This document shows, piece by piece, positions 17,368 to 25,162 of a DNA stretch of 64,000 nucleotides. A program made the translations under genes and the position numbers. This stretch comes from Corallococcus sp. AS-1-6. Its GTDB lineage: Bacteria; Myxococcota; Myxococcia; Myxococcales; Myxococcaceae. The stretch spans positions 1 to 64,000 of the forward strand of contig NZ_JAIQDE010000001.1 of assembly GCF_020037015.1 (NCBI RefSeq), in the 5' to 3' direction. The notes under the pieces are model-generated. The model ran no database searches and was not told the origin of the DNA. It was given only the letters and a program-made list of their open reading frames with translations. Numbering within the stretch: position 1 is the first letter of the stretch; each line of letters opens with the position of its first letter.

Positions 17368-18873
17368 ATGGACTCCTGGCTGCGCGCGCGGATGCATGAG
17401 CTGAACGACCTGAACAGCGTCATCAACCTGGCTTCCTGGGACCGGGAGGTCTACCTGCCCTCCAAGGGGGGCGCCGCCCGCGCCCAGCAGATGGCCACCG
17501 TCCAGGCCCTCCACCACGAGCGGCTGGTGGATCCACGCCTGGGCGAGGCCCTGGCCCGCGCGGGGGAGGGGGGCCCGGACTTCGCGTCCCTCACGCCCGA
17601 CGAGCGCGCCATGGTGCGCGTCCTCACCCGCGAGCGGGACCGCGCGGTGCGGCTGCCCGCCCGGCTGGTGACCGCGCTGGCGGAGGCGCAGGGCGAGGGG
17701 CTCCAGGCCTGGCGCGAGGCGCGCACCACGAAGCGCTTCGAGCGCTTCCAGCCCGCGCTGGCGGCGCTGCTGGCCCTGCGCCGCGAGCAGGCGGACGCGC
17801 AGGGCCACGACGGCGAGCGCTACGACGCGCTGCTGGAGGGCTTCGAGCCCGGCATGCGCGTCAAGCGCCTGACGCCGGTGCTCACCGCGCTGCGAGACGC
17901 GCTCATCCCCATGGTGGCCGCGCTGGGCGAGCAGAAGCGGCCCTTCCCCGTGTTCCTCTCCGGCCGCACCTACGACACCGGCCAGCAGTGGCGGTTCACG
18001 ATGCGGCTGCTCAAGGCGGTGGGCTTCGACCTGGAGTCGGGCCGCCAGGACGTGAGCATCCACCCCTTCACCAACAGCGTGCACGCGCAGGACGTGCGCC
18101 TCACCACGCGCCTGGACGCGACGTGGCCGCCGGCCGCCCTCTTCGGCACGCTCCACGAGGCGGGCCACGGCCTGTACGAGCAGGGCTTCTCCCCGGAGCA
18201 CCACCGCACGCCGCTGGCGTCCGTGCCCTCCATGGGCCTGCACGAGTCCCAGTCCCGCCTGTGGGAGAACCTGGTGGGCCGCGGCCGCGCCTTCTGGGTG
18301 CCGCACTTCCCCGCGCTGAAGGAGGCCTTCCCGGAGGCGCTGGCGGACGTGGACCTGGACGGCTTCCACGCGGGCATCAACCACGTGGTGCCGTCGCTCA
18401 TCCGCGTGGAGGCGGATGAGGTGACGTACAACCTGCACATCGCCCTGCGCTACGAGCTGGAGCTGGCGATGCTGCGCGACGAGCTGCCCGTGTCGGAGCT
18501 GCCGTCCGCGTGGAACGAGCGCATGCGGCGCTACCTGGGGATTACCCCCCCGGACGACACGCAGGGCGTGCTCCAGGACATCCACTGGGCCTGGGGAGAG
18601 CTGGGCTACTTCCCCACGTACTCGCTGGGCAACCTGTACGCGGCCTCGCTGTACGCCGCCGCGAGCCGGGCGCTGCCGTCGCTGGAGGCGGACCTGGCGA
18701 AGGGCGACACGGCGTCACTGCTGGGGTGGCTGCGCGCGAACCTGCATTCGCACGGCTTCCGGCTGCCCGCGGAGGAGCGCGTGCGCGCCATCACCGGCGA
18801 GGGGCTCACGGACCGGGACTTCCTGGCGTACCTGCGCGCGAAGTACGGCGCGCTGTACGGCATCCAGCTCTAG
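17368..18873 (+). CDS. M32 family metallocarboxypeptidase (Taq carboxypeptidase type)
   Basis: The 501-aa protein is a zinc carboxypeptidase of family M32, which removes C-terminal residues in the cytoplasm. The zinc motif HEAGH is at residues 263-267 (LFGTLHEAGHGLYEQGF). The family markers HESQSRLWEN (third zinc ligand Glu region), VEADEVTYNLHI and GYFPTYSLGN are all present. Length matches family members (~500 aa). Start ATG 17368 gives the usual short N-terminus. The gene stands alone on its strand. Confidence 0.95.
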   Translation: MDSWLRARMHELNDLNSVINLASWDREVYLPSKGGAARAQQMATVQALHHERLVDPRLGEALARAGEGGPDFASLTPDERAMVRVLTRERDRAVRLPARLVTALAEAQGEGLQAWREARTTKRFERFQPALAALLALRREQADAQGHDGERYDALLEGFEPGMRVKRLTPVLTALRDALIPMVAALGEQKRPFPVFLSGRTYDTGQQWRFTMRLLKAVGFDLESGRQDVSIHPFTNSVHAQDVRLTTRLDATWPPAALFGTLHEAGHGLYEQGFSPEHHRTPLASVPSMGLHESQSRLWENLVGRGRAFWVPHFPALKEAFPEALADVDLDGFHAGINHVVPSLIRVEADEVTYNLHIALRYELELAMLRDELPVSELPSAWNERMRRYLGITPPDDTQGVLQDIHWAWGELGYFPTYSLGNLYAASLYAAASRALPSLEADLAKGDTASLLGWLRANLHSHGFRLPAEERVRAITGEGLTDRDFLAYLRAKYGALYGIQL

Positions 18874-18877
18874 CGAC

Positions 18878-19234
18878 TCAGGCCGCGAACACCAGCGGGC
18901 GGCACGCGCGCGCCAGGTGCAGCGCGTCCCGCGCGAGCGCGTGCGCGTCCGGGTCCTGCGCCTCCAGCCACGCGGCGCGGGCCACCTGGCTGCCCAACTC
19001 GAAGCACAGGCTGGCGGTGCGGCGCGACAGGCGGCTCTCCTTCTGGAGCGCGCGCACGTTGAGCTCGCACAGCTCCGCGCACTGGCGCAGCAGGCGCACC
19101 GCGTCGTCATCCGCCGGGATGCCCTGCGCCGTCAGGCGCGCCATGCCCGCCTCGCAGGCCGACTGGCACTTCTGGCTCGCGGCGATGCACCGGGAGACCT
19201 CTGTCCGCGCCCCGCCTGTCCTGGCTCCCAACAT
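18878..19234 (-). CDS. Cysteine-containing four-helix protein, possibly copper-storage (DUF326-like)
   Basis: The 118-aa protein starts at ATG 19232-19234 with GAGGG 7 bp upstream; a longer frame exists but has no better start. The chain is almost all helical with cysteines spaced along helices: SRCIAASQKCQSAC, RQCAELC, ASLCFEL and LARAC. This pattern resembles DUF326/Csp-type four-helix bundles that bind Cu(I) through core cysteines, though with fewer cysteines than classical Csp. No signal peptide is present with this start, so it would be cytosolic. Function is inferred from pattern only. Confidence 0.6.
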   Translation of the reverse strand: MLGARTGGARTEVSRCIAASQKCQSACEAGMARLTAQGIPADDDAVRLLRQCAELCELNVRALQKESRLSRRTASLCFELGSQVARAAWLEAQDPDAHALARDALHLARACRPLVFAA

Positions 19235-19426
19235 GGCCACGCCCTCCCTTTGTGCGGCGTCAAAGGTACGCACGCACGCGTTTCTCGCAACCGGCACCCA
19301 AGCCGCAGATGGCGCTTCAACACCTGCGTTCCAGGGCCATGGACAGCGAGCCGGCAAGGGATGCACAAGCCGCGCGCACGATTCAGCCGAAGCGTAGCCC
19401 AGTTGCCTCTTCGTCGCGGGGGAACG

Positions 19427-20596
19427 TCAGCTTCCGGGCACCGGGAAGGGCTTGAGCAACGCCACCAGCTTGTCGCCGTACAGCTTGATCCGCTTTTCCC
19501 CGAGGTACGGCACCTGGGAGAGCTCCGACACGTCCGCGGGCGGCTTGGACGCGAGCGCGTCCATGAGCGGGTTGGTGAGCACCACGCTGGGCGTCACCTT
19601 GCGCAGGGCGGCCTGCTCCACGCGGAACGCCTTGAGCGCGTCCTCGCGCTTGCGCCGGTGGGGGTCGCGCGGACCCTTGGGCTCACGGTCCAGGTCCAGC
19701 TCGCCCCGGGCGGCCTTCTGCTGATGGTCGCGGATGAGGGCGAGGATGGCGTCGCCGTGCGCGCGCACCACCGCGCCCCGCACGCCGGCCGCGCGGGCCA
19801 GGTCCTTGTGCGTGTCCGGCTGCTTCAGGGCCAGGTCGGTGATGGCCATGTTGGACAGCATGCGGCCCATGGGCACGTTGTCCTTCTCCGCCCACTCCAG
19901 CCGCAGCTTGTGCAGCGCCTGCGCGATGGCGTACGCGAGCCCGTACTGGGCCGTGCTCAGGCCGGTGCGCGACAGCTTGGGCTTGTACTCGGCGCCCACC
20001 TCCGGCCGGGCCTCGGCCTCCGCGCACATGCGCTCGCAGTCCAGCAGCACCTCCTCCAGGATGTCCGCCTCGCGGCACGCGTCGCGCACCTGGCGGCCCA
20101 GCTCACAGAGGTAGCGCACGTCGTTGGCGATGTAGTCCCGCATGCCCGGGGGCAGGGGGCGCAGGGAGAAGTCGGACTGCTGGTGCTCCTTCGGCAGCTC
20201 CACGCCCAGCCGCTCGCGCGCCAGGTCCGCCAGGCCCACCTTGGGCCACCCCAGGAGGGTCACCGCGCGGTGCGTGTCGAAGAGGCCTCGCACGCGCACG
20301 CCCGCCTCCGCCAGGAACTGCAGGTCGCCCTGGGCGGCGTGGAAGTACTTGGTGCGCGCGGGGTCCTCCATCATGGGGGAGAGCAGGCGCGGATCCACGC
20401 CCGGCTGGAGCGTGTCGAAGAGGAAGATGTCCGTGTCGGTGCCCAACTGGAGGAAGCACAGGCGGGCGCGGAAGGCGTGCATCGCGTCCGCCTCGAGGTC
20501 CACCGCCACTTCCGGCGCGGCCTCCAGCACCCGCGTGGCGGCTTCCTCGCCCGCGCGGTCCACCACGTCCACGGCACCCTGAGGGAAGGTCGGCAT
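19427..20596 (-). CDS. rnd: Ribonuclease D
   Basis: The 389-aa protein is a DEDDy 3'-5' exoribonuclease acting in tRNA and stable RNA 3' processing. Exo I is VAVDLEADAMHAF (D and E), Exo II is YFHAAQGDLQFL with nearby DTHRA, and Exo III is MRDYIANDVRYL (Y and D). The C-terminal part holds an HRDC-like helical region ending with VPYLGEKRIKLYGDKLVALL. Length agrees with RNase D (~375-390 aa). It is divergent from ttcA, with 65 bp between starts. This fits a shared role in RNA metabolism but does not prove it. Confidence 0.92.
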   Translation of the reverse strand: MPTFPQGAVDVVDRAGEEAATRVLEAAPEVAVDLEADAMHAFRARLCFLQLGTDTDIFLFDTLQPGVDPRLLSPMMEDPARTKYFHAAQGDLQFLAEAGVRVRGLFDTHRAVTLLGWPKVGLADLARERLGVELPKEHQQSDFSLRPLPPGMRDYIANDVRYLCELGRQVRDACREADILEEVLLDCERMCAEAEARPEVGAEYKPKLSRTGLSTAQYGLAYAIAQALHKLRLEWAEKDNVPMGRMLSNMAITDLALKQPDTHKDLARAAGVRGAVVRAHGDAILALIRDHQQKAARGELDLDREPKGPRDPHRRKREDALKAFRVEQAALRKVTPSVVLTNPLMDALASKPPADVSELSQVPYLGEKRIKLYGDKLVALLKPFPVPGS

Positions 20597-20661
20597 CGCG
20601 GGGAGCAGGCTAGCGGACCGGCCCGCCCCTTTGACGTGTTTTTTCCCGAACCGCCGCTAGG

Positions 20662-21519
20662 ATGGCCCCGCCGATGAACGACGCCCAACGTCTTGAAAAA
20701 AGCCTGCTTGGCCACATGGGCCGGGCCATCGCGGACTTCCGCCTCATCGAGGCCGGGGACCGCATCATGGTGGGCGTGTCGGGAGGCAAGGACTCCTACA
20801 CGATGCTCCACCTGCTGCGCGAGCTGCAGCGGCGAGCCCCCGTGAAGTTCGACTTGCTGGCCGTGAACCTGGACCAGGGCCACCCGGGATTCCCCGGTCA
20901 CATCCTGGAGGGCTACTTCCAGAAGGAAGGCTACGCCTACAAGATGCTGAAGGAGGACACCTACAGCATCGTCCTGGAGAAGACTCCGCCCGGGAAGACG
21001 CAGTGCTCGGTGTGCTCACGCCTGCGCCGGGGCATCCTCTACAACGCCGCCGTGCACCTGGGCTGCAACAAGATCGCCCTGGGCCACCACCGCGACGACC
21101 TCATCCACACGATGCTCCTGAACATGTTCTTCGCCGGGAGCCTCAAGGCGATGCCGCCGCTGCTCAAGAGCGACGACGGCCGCAACGTGGTCATCCGGCC
21201 GCTGTGCTACGCACCGGAGAAGGAGATCATCCAGTTCGCGCAAGCGAAGCAGTTCCCCATCATCCCCTGCGACCTGTGCGGGTCGCAGGAGAACCTGCAG
21301 CGCAAGCGGATGCAGAAGCTGGTGGAGGATTTGGGCAAGGAGATCCCCAACGTCCGCCAGAGCCTGCTCAACGCGATGTCGAACGTGCGGCCCACGCACC
21401 TCTTGGACAAGACGCTGAACCCGGACCCGCTGAACGCGACGGAAGACGGGCCCGTGGCCACCCCCCCCACCAACGAGACGCAAGGGAGCGCCAGTCCATG
21501 GCTCGAGAGCAGGCAGTAA
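20662..21519 (+). CDS. ttcA: tRNA 2-thiocytidine(32) synthetase TtcA
   Basis: The 285-aa protein is an Fe-S PP-loop ATP pyrophosphatase that thiolates C32 of some tRNAs. The PP-loop SGGKDS is at residues 40-45. The cluster ligands CSVC (in [13 protein letters not shown]) and the third Cys in IPCDLCGSQ are present, as is the conserved LGHHRDD. Start could be ATG 20662 or ATG 20674; both are close to the family N-terminus. The last 22 bp overlap the next gene, so they are probably co-transcribed. The C-terminal ~25 residues are not conserved-looking. Confidence 0.93.
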   Translation: MAPPMNDAQRLEKSLLGHMGRAIADFRLIEAGDRIMVGVSGGKDSYTMLHLLRELQRRAPVKFDLLAVNLDQGHPGFPGHILEGYFQKEGYAYKMLKEDTYSIVLEKTPPGKTQCSVCSRLRRGILYNAAVHLGCNKIALGHHRDDLIHTMLLNMFFAGSLKAMPPLLKSDDGRNVVIRPLCYAPEKEIIQFAQAKQFPIIPCDLCGSQENLQRKRMQKLVEDLGKEIPNVRQSLLNAMSNVRPTHLLDKTLNPDPLNATEDGPVATPPTNETQGSASPWLESRQ

Positions 21520-22322
21520 AGGCGCGCAAGGAGCGCAACGCGGCGCTGGTGGAGGCCATGCTGCTGGCCGCGATGGCGGACGGCAGCGTGTCCCAGCGCG
21601 AGATGCAGACGCTGCTGGCGCGCGTGCTGGAGCGCCCGGAGTTCGAGGGCACGCAGTCCGGTGAGCTGAACCTGCTGGTGGAGACCAGCGCGGTGCGCCT
21701 GTCGGAGGCGCGCAACCTGGAGGAGGTGCTCGCCTCGCTGCGCCGCAGGCTCCCGGACCACAAGAACCGGATGCTGGCGTTCGGCCTGGCGGCGGCGGTG
21801 GCGCTGGCGGACCAGCGGGCCACCCGGTCGGAACTGGGGCTGCTCAAGACGTTCCAGGCGGCGCTGGGCATCTCCGAGGACGAGGTCGCGCAGATCATCG
21901 ACGTGATTGAGCAGGGGGGCAGCCTGTCGGAGGCGCTGGGCGAGCCCCTGGAGCGGCTGTTCGCGGAGGTGATGGTCCTGGTGCTGGCGGCGGACGGCCA
22001 GTTGAAGGAGGCGGAGGCGCGGGCGATGGTGGAGAGCTTCGCGGCGGATCCGCTCTTCCAGAACGTGAGCCCGGAGCGGGCGCAGGGCTTCGTGAGCGAG
22101 TCCGTGGCGGCGCTGGCCACGGACGGGCTGCCCCAGCGGCTCCATGTCCTGGCGCACGGGCTGGCCACGCACTCGCAGCGGGTGAAGGCGTACCAGTTGG
22201 CCACGAAGATCGCCCATGCGTCCGGCCGGACGAGCACCGCGGAGCAGCGCATCCTGGATCTGCTCCAGGCGACGTTCGGTCTGGCTGACGATGAAGTGGC
22301 GCGGTTGGACCAGCAGGGGTAA
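21498..22322 (+). CDS. TerB-like helical protein
   Basis: The 274-aa protein starts at ATG 21498, inside the ttcA 3' end (22-bp overlap). It consists of two TerB-like helical units: [25 protein letters not shown] in the first half and [25 protein letters not shown] in the second. Acidic residues at the DG..S/K.E turn resemble the metal-binding site of TerB. Tellurite-resistance TerB proteins belong to membrane-linked stress complexes, but stand-alone versions are common and uncharacterised. No transmembrane segment is seen. It is followed by the PhnD-like gene after 12 bp, suggesting one operon. Confidence 0.75.
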   Translation: MAREQAVKARKERNAALVEAMLLAAMADGSVSQREMQTLLARVLERPEFEGTQSGELNLLVETSAVRLSEARNLEEVLASLRRRLPDHKNRMLAFGLAAAVALADQRATRSELGLLKTFQAALGISEDEVAQIIDVIEQGGSLSEALGEPLERLFAEVMVLVLAADGQLKEAEARAMVESFAADPLFQNVSPERAQGFVSESVAALATDGLPQRLHVLAHGLATHSQRVKAYQLATKIAHASGRTSTAEQRILDLLQATFGLADDEVARLDQQG

Positions 22323-22334
22323 ACCGGGAGTCGT

Positions 22335-23159
22335 ATGACCCCGCACGTCCCCTCCGGTTCGCGGCACTCCTTCCGTTTCGGTCTGCCGCCGTCCTTGGGC
22401 AGCGAGACGGCGCGCGAGCGTGCGGAACGTCTCGCGTCGTTCCTGCAGCGCGCGCTGGGCAAGCTGGTGGAGGTGAACGTCGCCACCAGCTACGAGACCC
22501 TGGCCAAGGACCTCTTGTCCGGGCGGGCGGACGCCGCCTGGGCGCCGCCCTTCGTGTGCGCGCGCATGGAGGCCATGGGCGTGCGGGTGCTGGCGCGCGG
22601 GGTGCGCCGGGGCATGTCCAGCTACCGCTCCGCGCTGGTGGGGCGGGCGGGCTCCGGGCTGACGCTGGAGAAGCTGAAGGGCGCCACGGCGGCGTGGGTG
22701 GACCGCGATTCGGTGGCGGGCTACCTGTTGCCCAGCGCGTTCCTGAAGACGCAGGGGCTGGAGCCGTCGCGAGCGTTCGTGTCGCAGCAGTTCACGGGCT
22801 CGTACCAGGGCGCGCTGGAGGCGGTGCTGGAGGGCAGGGCGGACGTGACGAGCGTCTTCTGTCCGCCGGCCTCCACGGGGCTGACGTTCACCACGGGCGT
22901 GGAGGACGTGCTGGGGCCGGGGATGGGCGCGAAGTTCGAGCTCCTGGCCTACACGGACGAGGCCCCCAACGACGGCGTGCCGGTGGCGATGGGGCTGCCC
23001 GCGCCGCTGGTGACGGCGCTGGAGGCGGCGCTCCTGGGGTTGCCGTCCACGCCGGACGGGCAGGCGCTGCTGCGCGACATCTTCAACGCGGACCGCTTCG
23101 AGGTGGCCCCGCGCATGGGCTACCGCGCGCTGTACCGCGTGGCCCTGGCGAGCCTGTAG
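22335..23159 (+). CDS. PhnD-like substrate-binding protein without signal peptide
   Basis: The 274-aa protein has the two-lobe fold of phosphate/phosphonate-binding PhnD proteins: FRFGLPPSLG at the start, ETLAKDLLSGRADAAWAPPF, a hinge around AAWVDRDSVAGYLLPSAF, and QFTGSYQGALEAVLEGRADVT. Transporter versions are periplasmic, yet no signal peptide or lipobox is visible: the N-terminus is MTPHVPSGSRHSFRFG. It is therefore predicted to be cytosolic, perhaps a ligand sensor. No ABC permease or ATPase is adjacent; it lies 12 bp after the TerB-like gene. The ligand is unknown. Confidence 0.75.
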   Translation: MTPHVPSGSRHSFRFGLPPSLGSETARERAERLASFLQRALGKLVEVNVATSYETLAKDLLSGRADAAWAPPFVCARMEAMGVRVLARGVRRGMSSYRSALVGRAGSGLTLEKLKGATAAWVDRDSVAGYLLPSAFLKTQGLEPSRAFVSQQFTGSYQGALEAVLEGRADVTSVFCPPASTGLTFTTGVEDVLGPGMGAKFELLAYTDEAPNDGVPVAMGLPAPLVTALEAALLGLPSTPDGQALLRDIFNADRFEVAPRMGYRALYRVALASL

Positions 23160-23183
23160 CCGCGAGGCCCGAAAGCCGAGCCA

Positions 23184-23305
23184 GGCGACCTGTGGCGACG
23201 GAGGCTGGGGCCTCATGTCGGAAACAGGCCCGGTGCCGCGTGGCCTGGGCGACCTGCCGCGACGAAGGCGGGAACCTACTTGTCGGAGTCGGGCCCGGTG
23301 CCGCG
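23184..23305. repeat. Imperfect ~65-bp tandem duplication at the kinase gene 3' end
   Basis: GGCGACCTGTGGCGACGGAGG (23184) recurs as GGCGACCTGCCGCGACGAAGG (23248), and TGTCGGAAACAGGCCCGGTG (23216) recurs as TGTCGGAGTCGGGCCCGGTG (23281). The right unit contains the kinase stop codon and last codons. The left unit is a decayed copy outside the gene. Confidence 0.65.
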
Positions 23306-25039
23306 AGCGGGGCGGCGGGCGGAGGACACGGAGCCTTCGGTGCGGCCCGTCTTCGCGGGCGCCTTGCCTCCGACGGAGTCCTCCGGCGCACGCACCGCCT
23401 TCGCGGCGGAGCGGCTCCCCGTCGCGTCGCCGGTGGCCTTCACGGCCTTCGCGGCGGAGCGGCTTCCGGTGGAGCCCTCGGCCGGACGGGACGCCTTCGA
23501 GCCCTCCGCGCGCACGGCGCCGAACTGGGCCGTGGAGGAGCGGCCGGGCTCCGCGCGCACGGCGCCGAATTGAGCGGTGGAGGACCGGCCGGTCTCCGCG
23601 CGCATCGCGTCGTGCTTCGCGGTGGACGCGCCCGGGTCTTCAGCGCGCACGGCGTCATGCTTCGCGGTGGAGGCGCGAGCCGCGTCCTCGCCGCGCACGG
23701 CATCGAACTTCCCGGTGGAGGCACGCGCGTCGCCGCGCATGGCTTCGTGCTTCGCGGTGGGGCGGCCCGCGTCCTCGTCGTGCAACGGCCGCGTGTCCGC
23801 GAGGCTCACGCCCGTGTTCTCCCGCGTCCTCACGGGCCGGGCCTCCGGGCGGCTCAGGCCGGAGTTCTCCTTCGTGCGCGAGGTCCGCTCCGCGGCGGTC
23901 CCCATGCCGGAGTCCTCCGGTGACGCGGAGGCCTTCGTCGACGACTGGCTCACCGACGGCTCCGGCGCGCGCGGCGGCGTCTTCGCCGGGGCCTGTGCCT
24001 TGCCCGCGGACGGCGTCGTCCCGGCGGCCGGCGGCTTCGCGGACGCGGCGCCGCCCGGCCGGGCCATCAGGCGCGGGTCGAAGTAGATCATCGTCGGCTC
24101 GGCCGCGAAGCGCTCCTCCTCCAGCTCGTCCGCGTACACGTCCCGCATGAACGCCGCCAGGTGCGCGCTGGTGCCGGACAGCTTCTCCTGCTGGAGGAAC
24201 TCCTCCAGCGCCAACTGCAGCTCGCCCGCGGTGGAGAACCGGTCGTCCCGCTTGCGCGCCAGCGCCTTGAAGACGATGGGGTCCAACGACTTCGGAATCC
24301 CGGGCACCGCCTCCGACGGCGGGACGATCTTGTGCCCCACGACGGCCTTGAGCGTGGCCATCTCCGTCTCGCGCTTGAACAGGCGCCCGCCCGTCAGGAG
24401 CTCGTAGAACACCGTCCCCAGCCCGAACACGTCCGAGCGCGCGTCCAGCGGCTCACCCCGCGCCTGCTCCGGGGACATGTACGCGTGCTTGCCCTTGATG
24501 GTGCCCACCACCGTCTGCGACAGCTTGCCCTGCGCCTTCGCCACGCCGAAGTCGATGAGCTTCACGCCGCCGTTGAAGCCCACCAGCACGTTCTGCGGCG
24601 ACACGTCCCGGTGGATGAGCGACAGCTTCCGCCCGGAAGGACTGCGCGCGTTGTGCGCCGCGTCCAGGCCCGCCGCCGCCTCCGCGATGATCCGGCACCG
24701 CAGGCCCAGCGGAAACCCGCCCGGGTGCGCCGACGCACGCGGCACCAGCGAACCCAGCGGCTCGCCGTGCACGTACTCCATCGCGATGTAGTACTGCCCG
24801 TCCACGTCCCCCATCTCGTAGATCTGCGCGATGTTGGGGTGGTTGAGCAGCGCCGCGATGCGCGCCTCGTCCAGGAACATCTGGAGGAACTCGTCGTCCT
24901 CCGACAGGTGGGGCAACAGCCGCTTCACCACCAGCAGCTTCTGGAACCCCACCGGCCCCTTCTGCCGGGCAAGGTAGACGGCCCCCATGCCGCCGGTGGC
25001 CAGCTTGCGCAGCAATTCATAGCGGCCGAACGTTTCCAC
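23276..25039 (-). CDS. Pkn-type Ser/Thr protein kinase with repetitive C-terminal tail
   Basis: The 587-aa protein is a eukaryotic-like kinase. It has a glycine loop (KLATGGMGAVYLA), VAIK-type lysine (LVVKRLLPHL), catalytic loop HRDVSPQNVLV, DFG (LIDFGVAKAQG), APE equivalent (MSPEQARG) and C-lobe DVFGLGTVFYELLTG. Start is GTG 25037-25039. After residue ~310 the chain becomes low-complexity: a Pro/Ala/Lys linker, then degenerate ~13-residue units such as SSTAKHDAVRAED and SSTAQFGAVRAEPGR. No transmembrane helix is present, so it is cytosolic. The many Ser/Thr in the tail could be phosphorylation sites. Myxobacteria carry many such kinases; targets are unknown. Confidence 0.93.
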   Translation of the reverse strand: METFGRYELLRKLATGGMGAVYLARQKGPVGFQKLLVVKRLLPHLSEDDEFLQMFLDEARIAALLNHPNIAQIYEMGDVDGQYYIAMEYVHGEPLGSLVPRASAHPGGFPLGLRCRIIAEAAAGLDAAHNARSPSGRKLSLIHRDVSPQNVLVGFNGGVKLIDFGVAKAQGKLSQTVVGTIKGKHAYMSPEQARGEPLDARSDVFGLGTVFYELLTGGRLFKRETEMATLKAVVGHKIVPPSEAVPGIPKSLDPIVFKALARKRDDRFSTAGELQLALEEFLQQEKLSGTSAHLAAFMRDVYADELEEERFAAEPTMIYFDPRLMARPGGAASAKPPAAGTTPSAGKAQAPAKTPPRAPEPSVSQSSTKASASPEDSGMGTAAERTSRTKENSGLSRPEARPVRTRENTGVSLADTRPLHDEDAGRPTAKHEAMRGDARASTGKFDAVRGEDAARASTAKHDAVRAEDPGASTAKHDAMRAETGRSSTAQFGAVRAEPGRSSTAQFGAVRAEGSKASRPAEGSTGSRSAAKAVKATGDATGSRSAAKAVRAPEDSVGGKAPAKTGRTEGSVSSARRPARGTGPDSDK

Positions 25040-25104
25040 TCCGGCCGTGACGATAGCCGCGTCAGCGCGGATCTCAAAAGCCCGGGCTTCCGCAAAAACG
25101 CGAA

Positions 25105-25136
25105 CCGGGCCGGCCCCCCTTCAGGGACCGGCCCGG
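25105..25136 (-). terminator. Strong GC hairpin with T tract after the lipoprotein gene
   Basis: CCGGGCCGG (25105-25113) pairs with CCGGCCCGG (25128-25136) around a loop that also contains CCC/GGG pairs. Read on the minus strand it is followed by GTTCGCGTTTTTGCGG, so a T tract follows within ten bases. It lies between the lipoprotein stop (25163) and the kinase start (25039). A second small palindrome AAGCCCGGGCTT is at 25078-25089. Confidence 0.75.
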
Positions 25137-25162
25137 CCGCGCTGCGTCACGGACGCGTCCGC

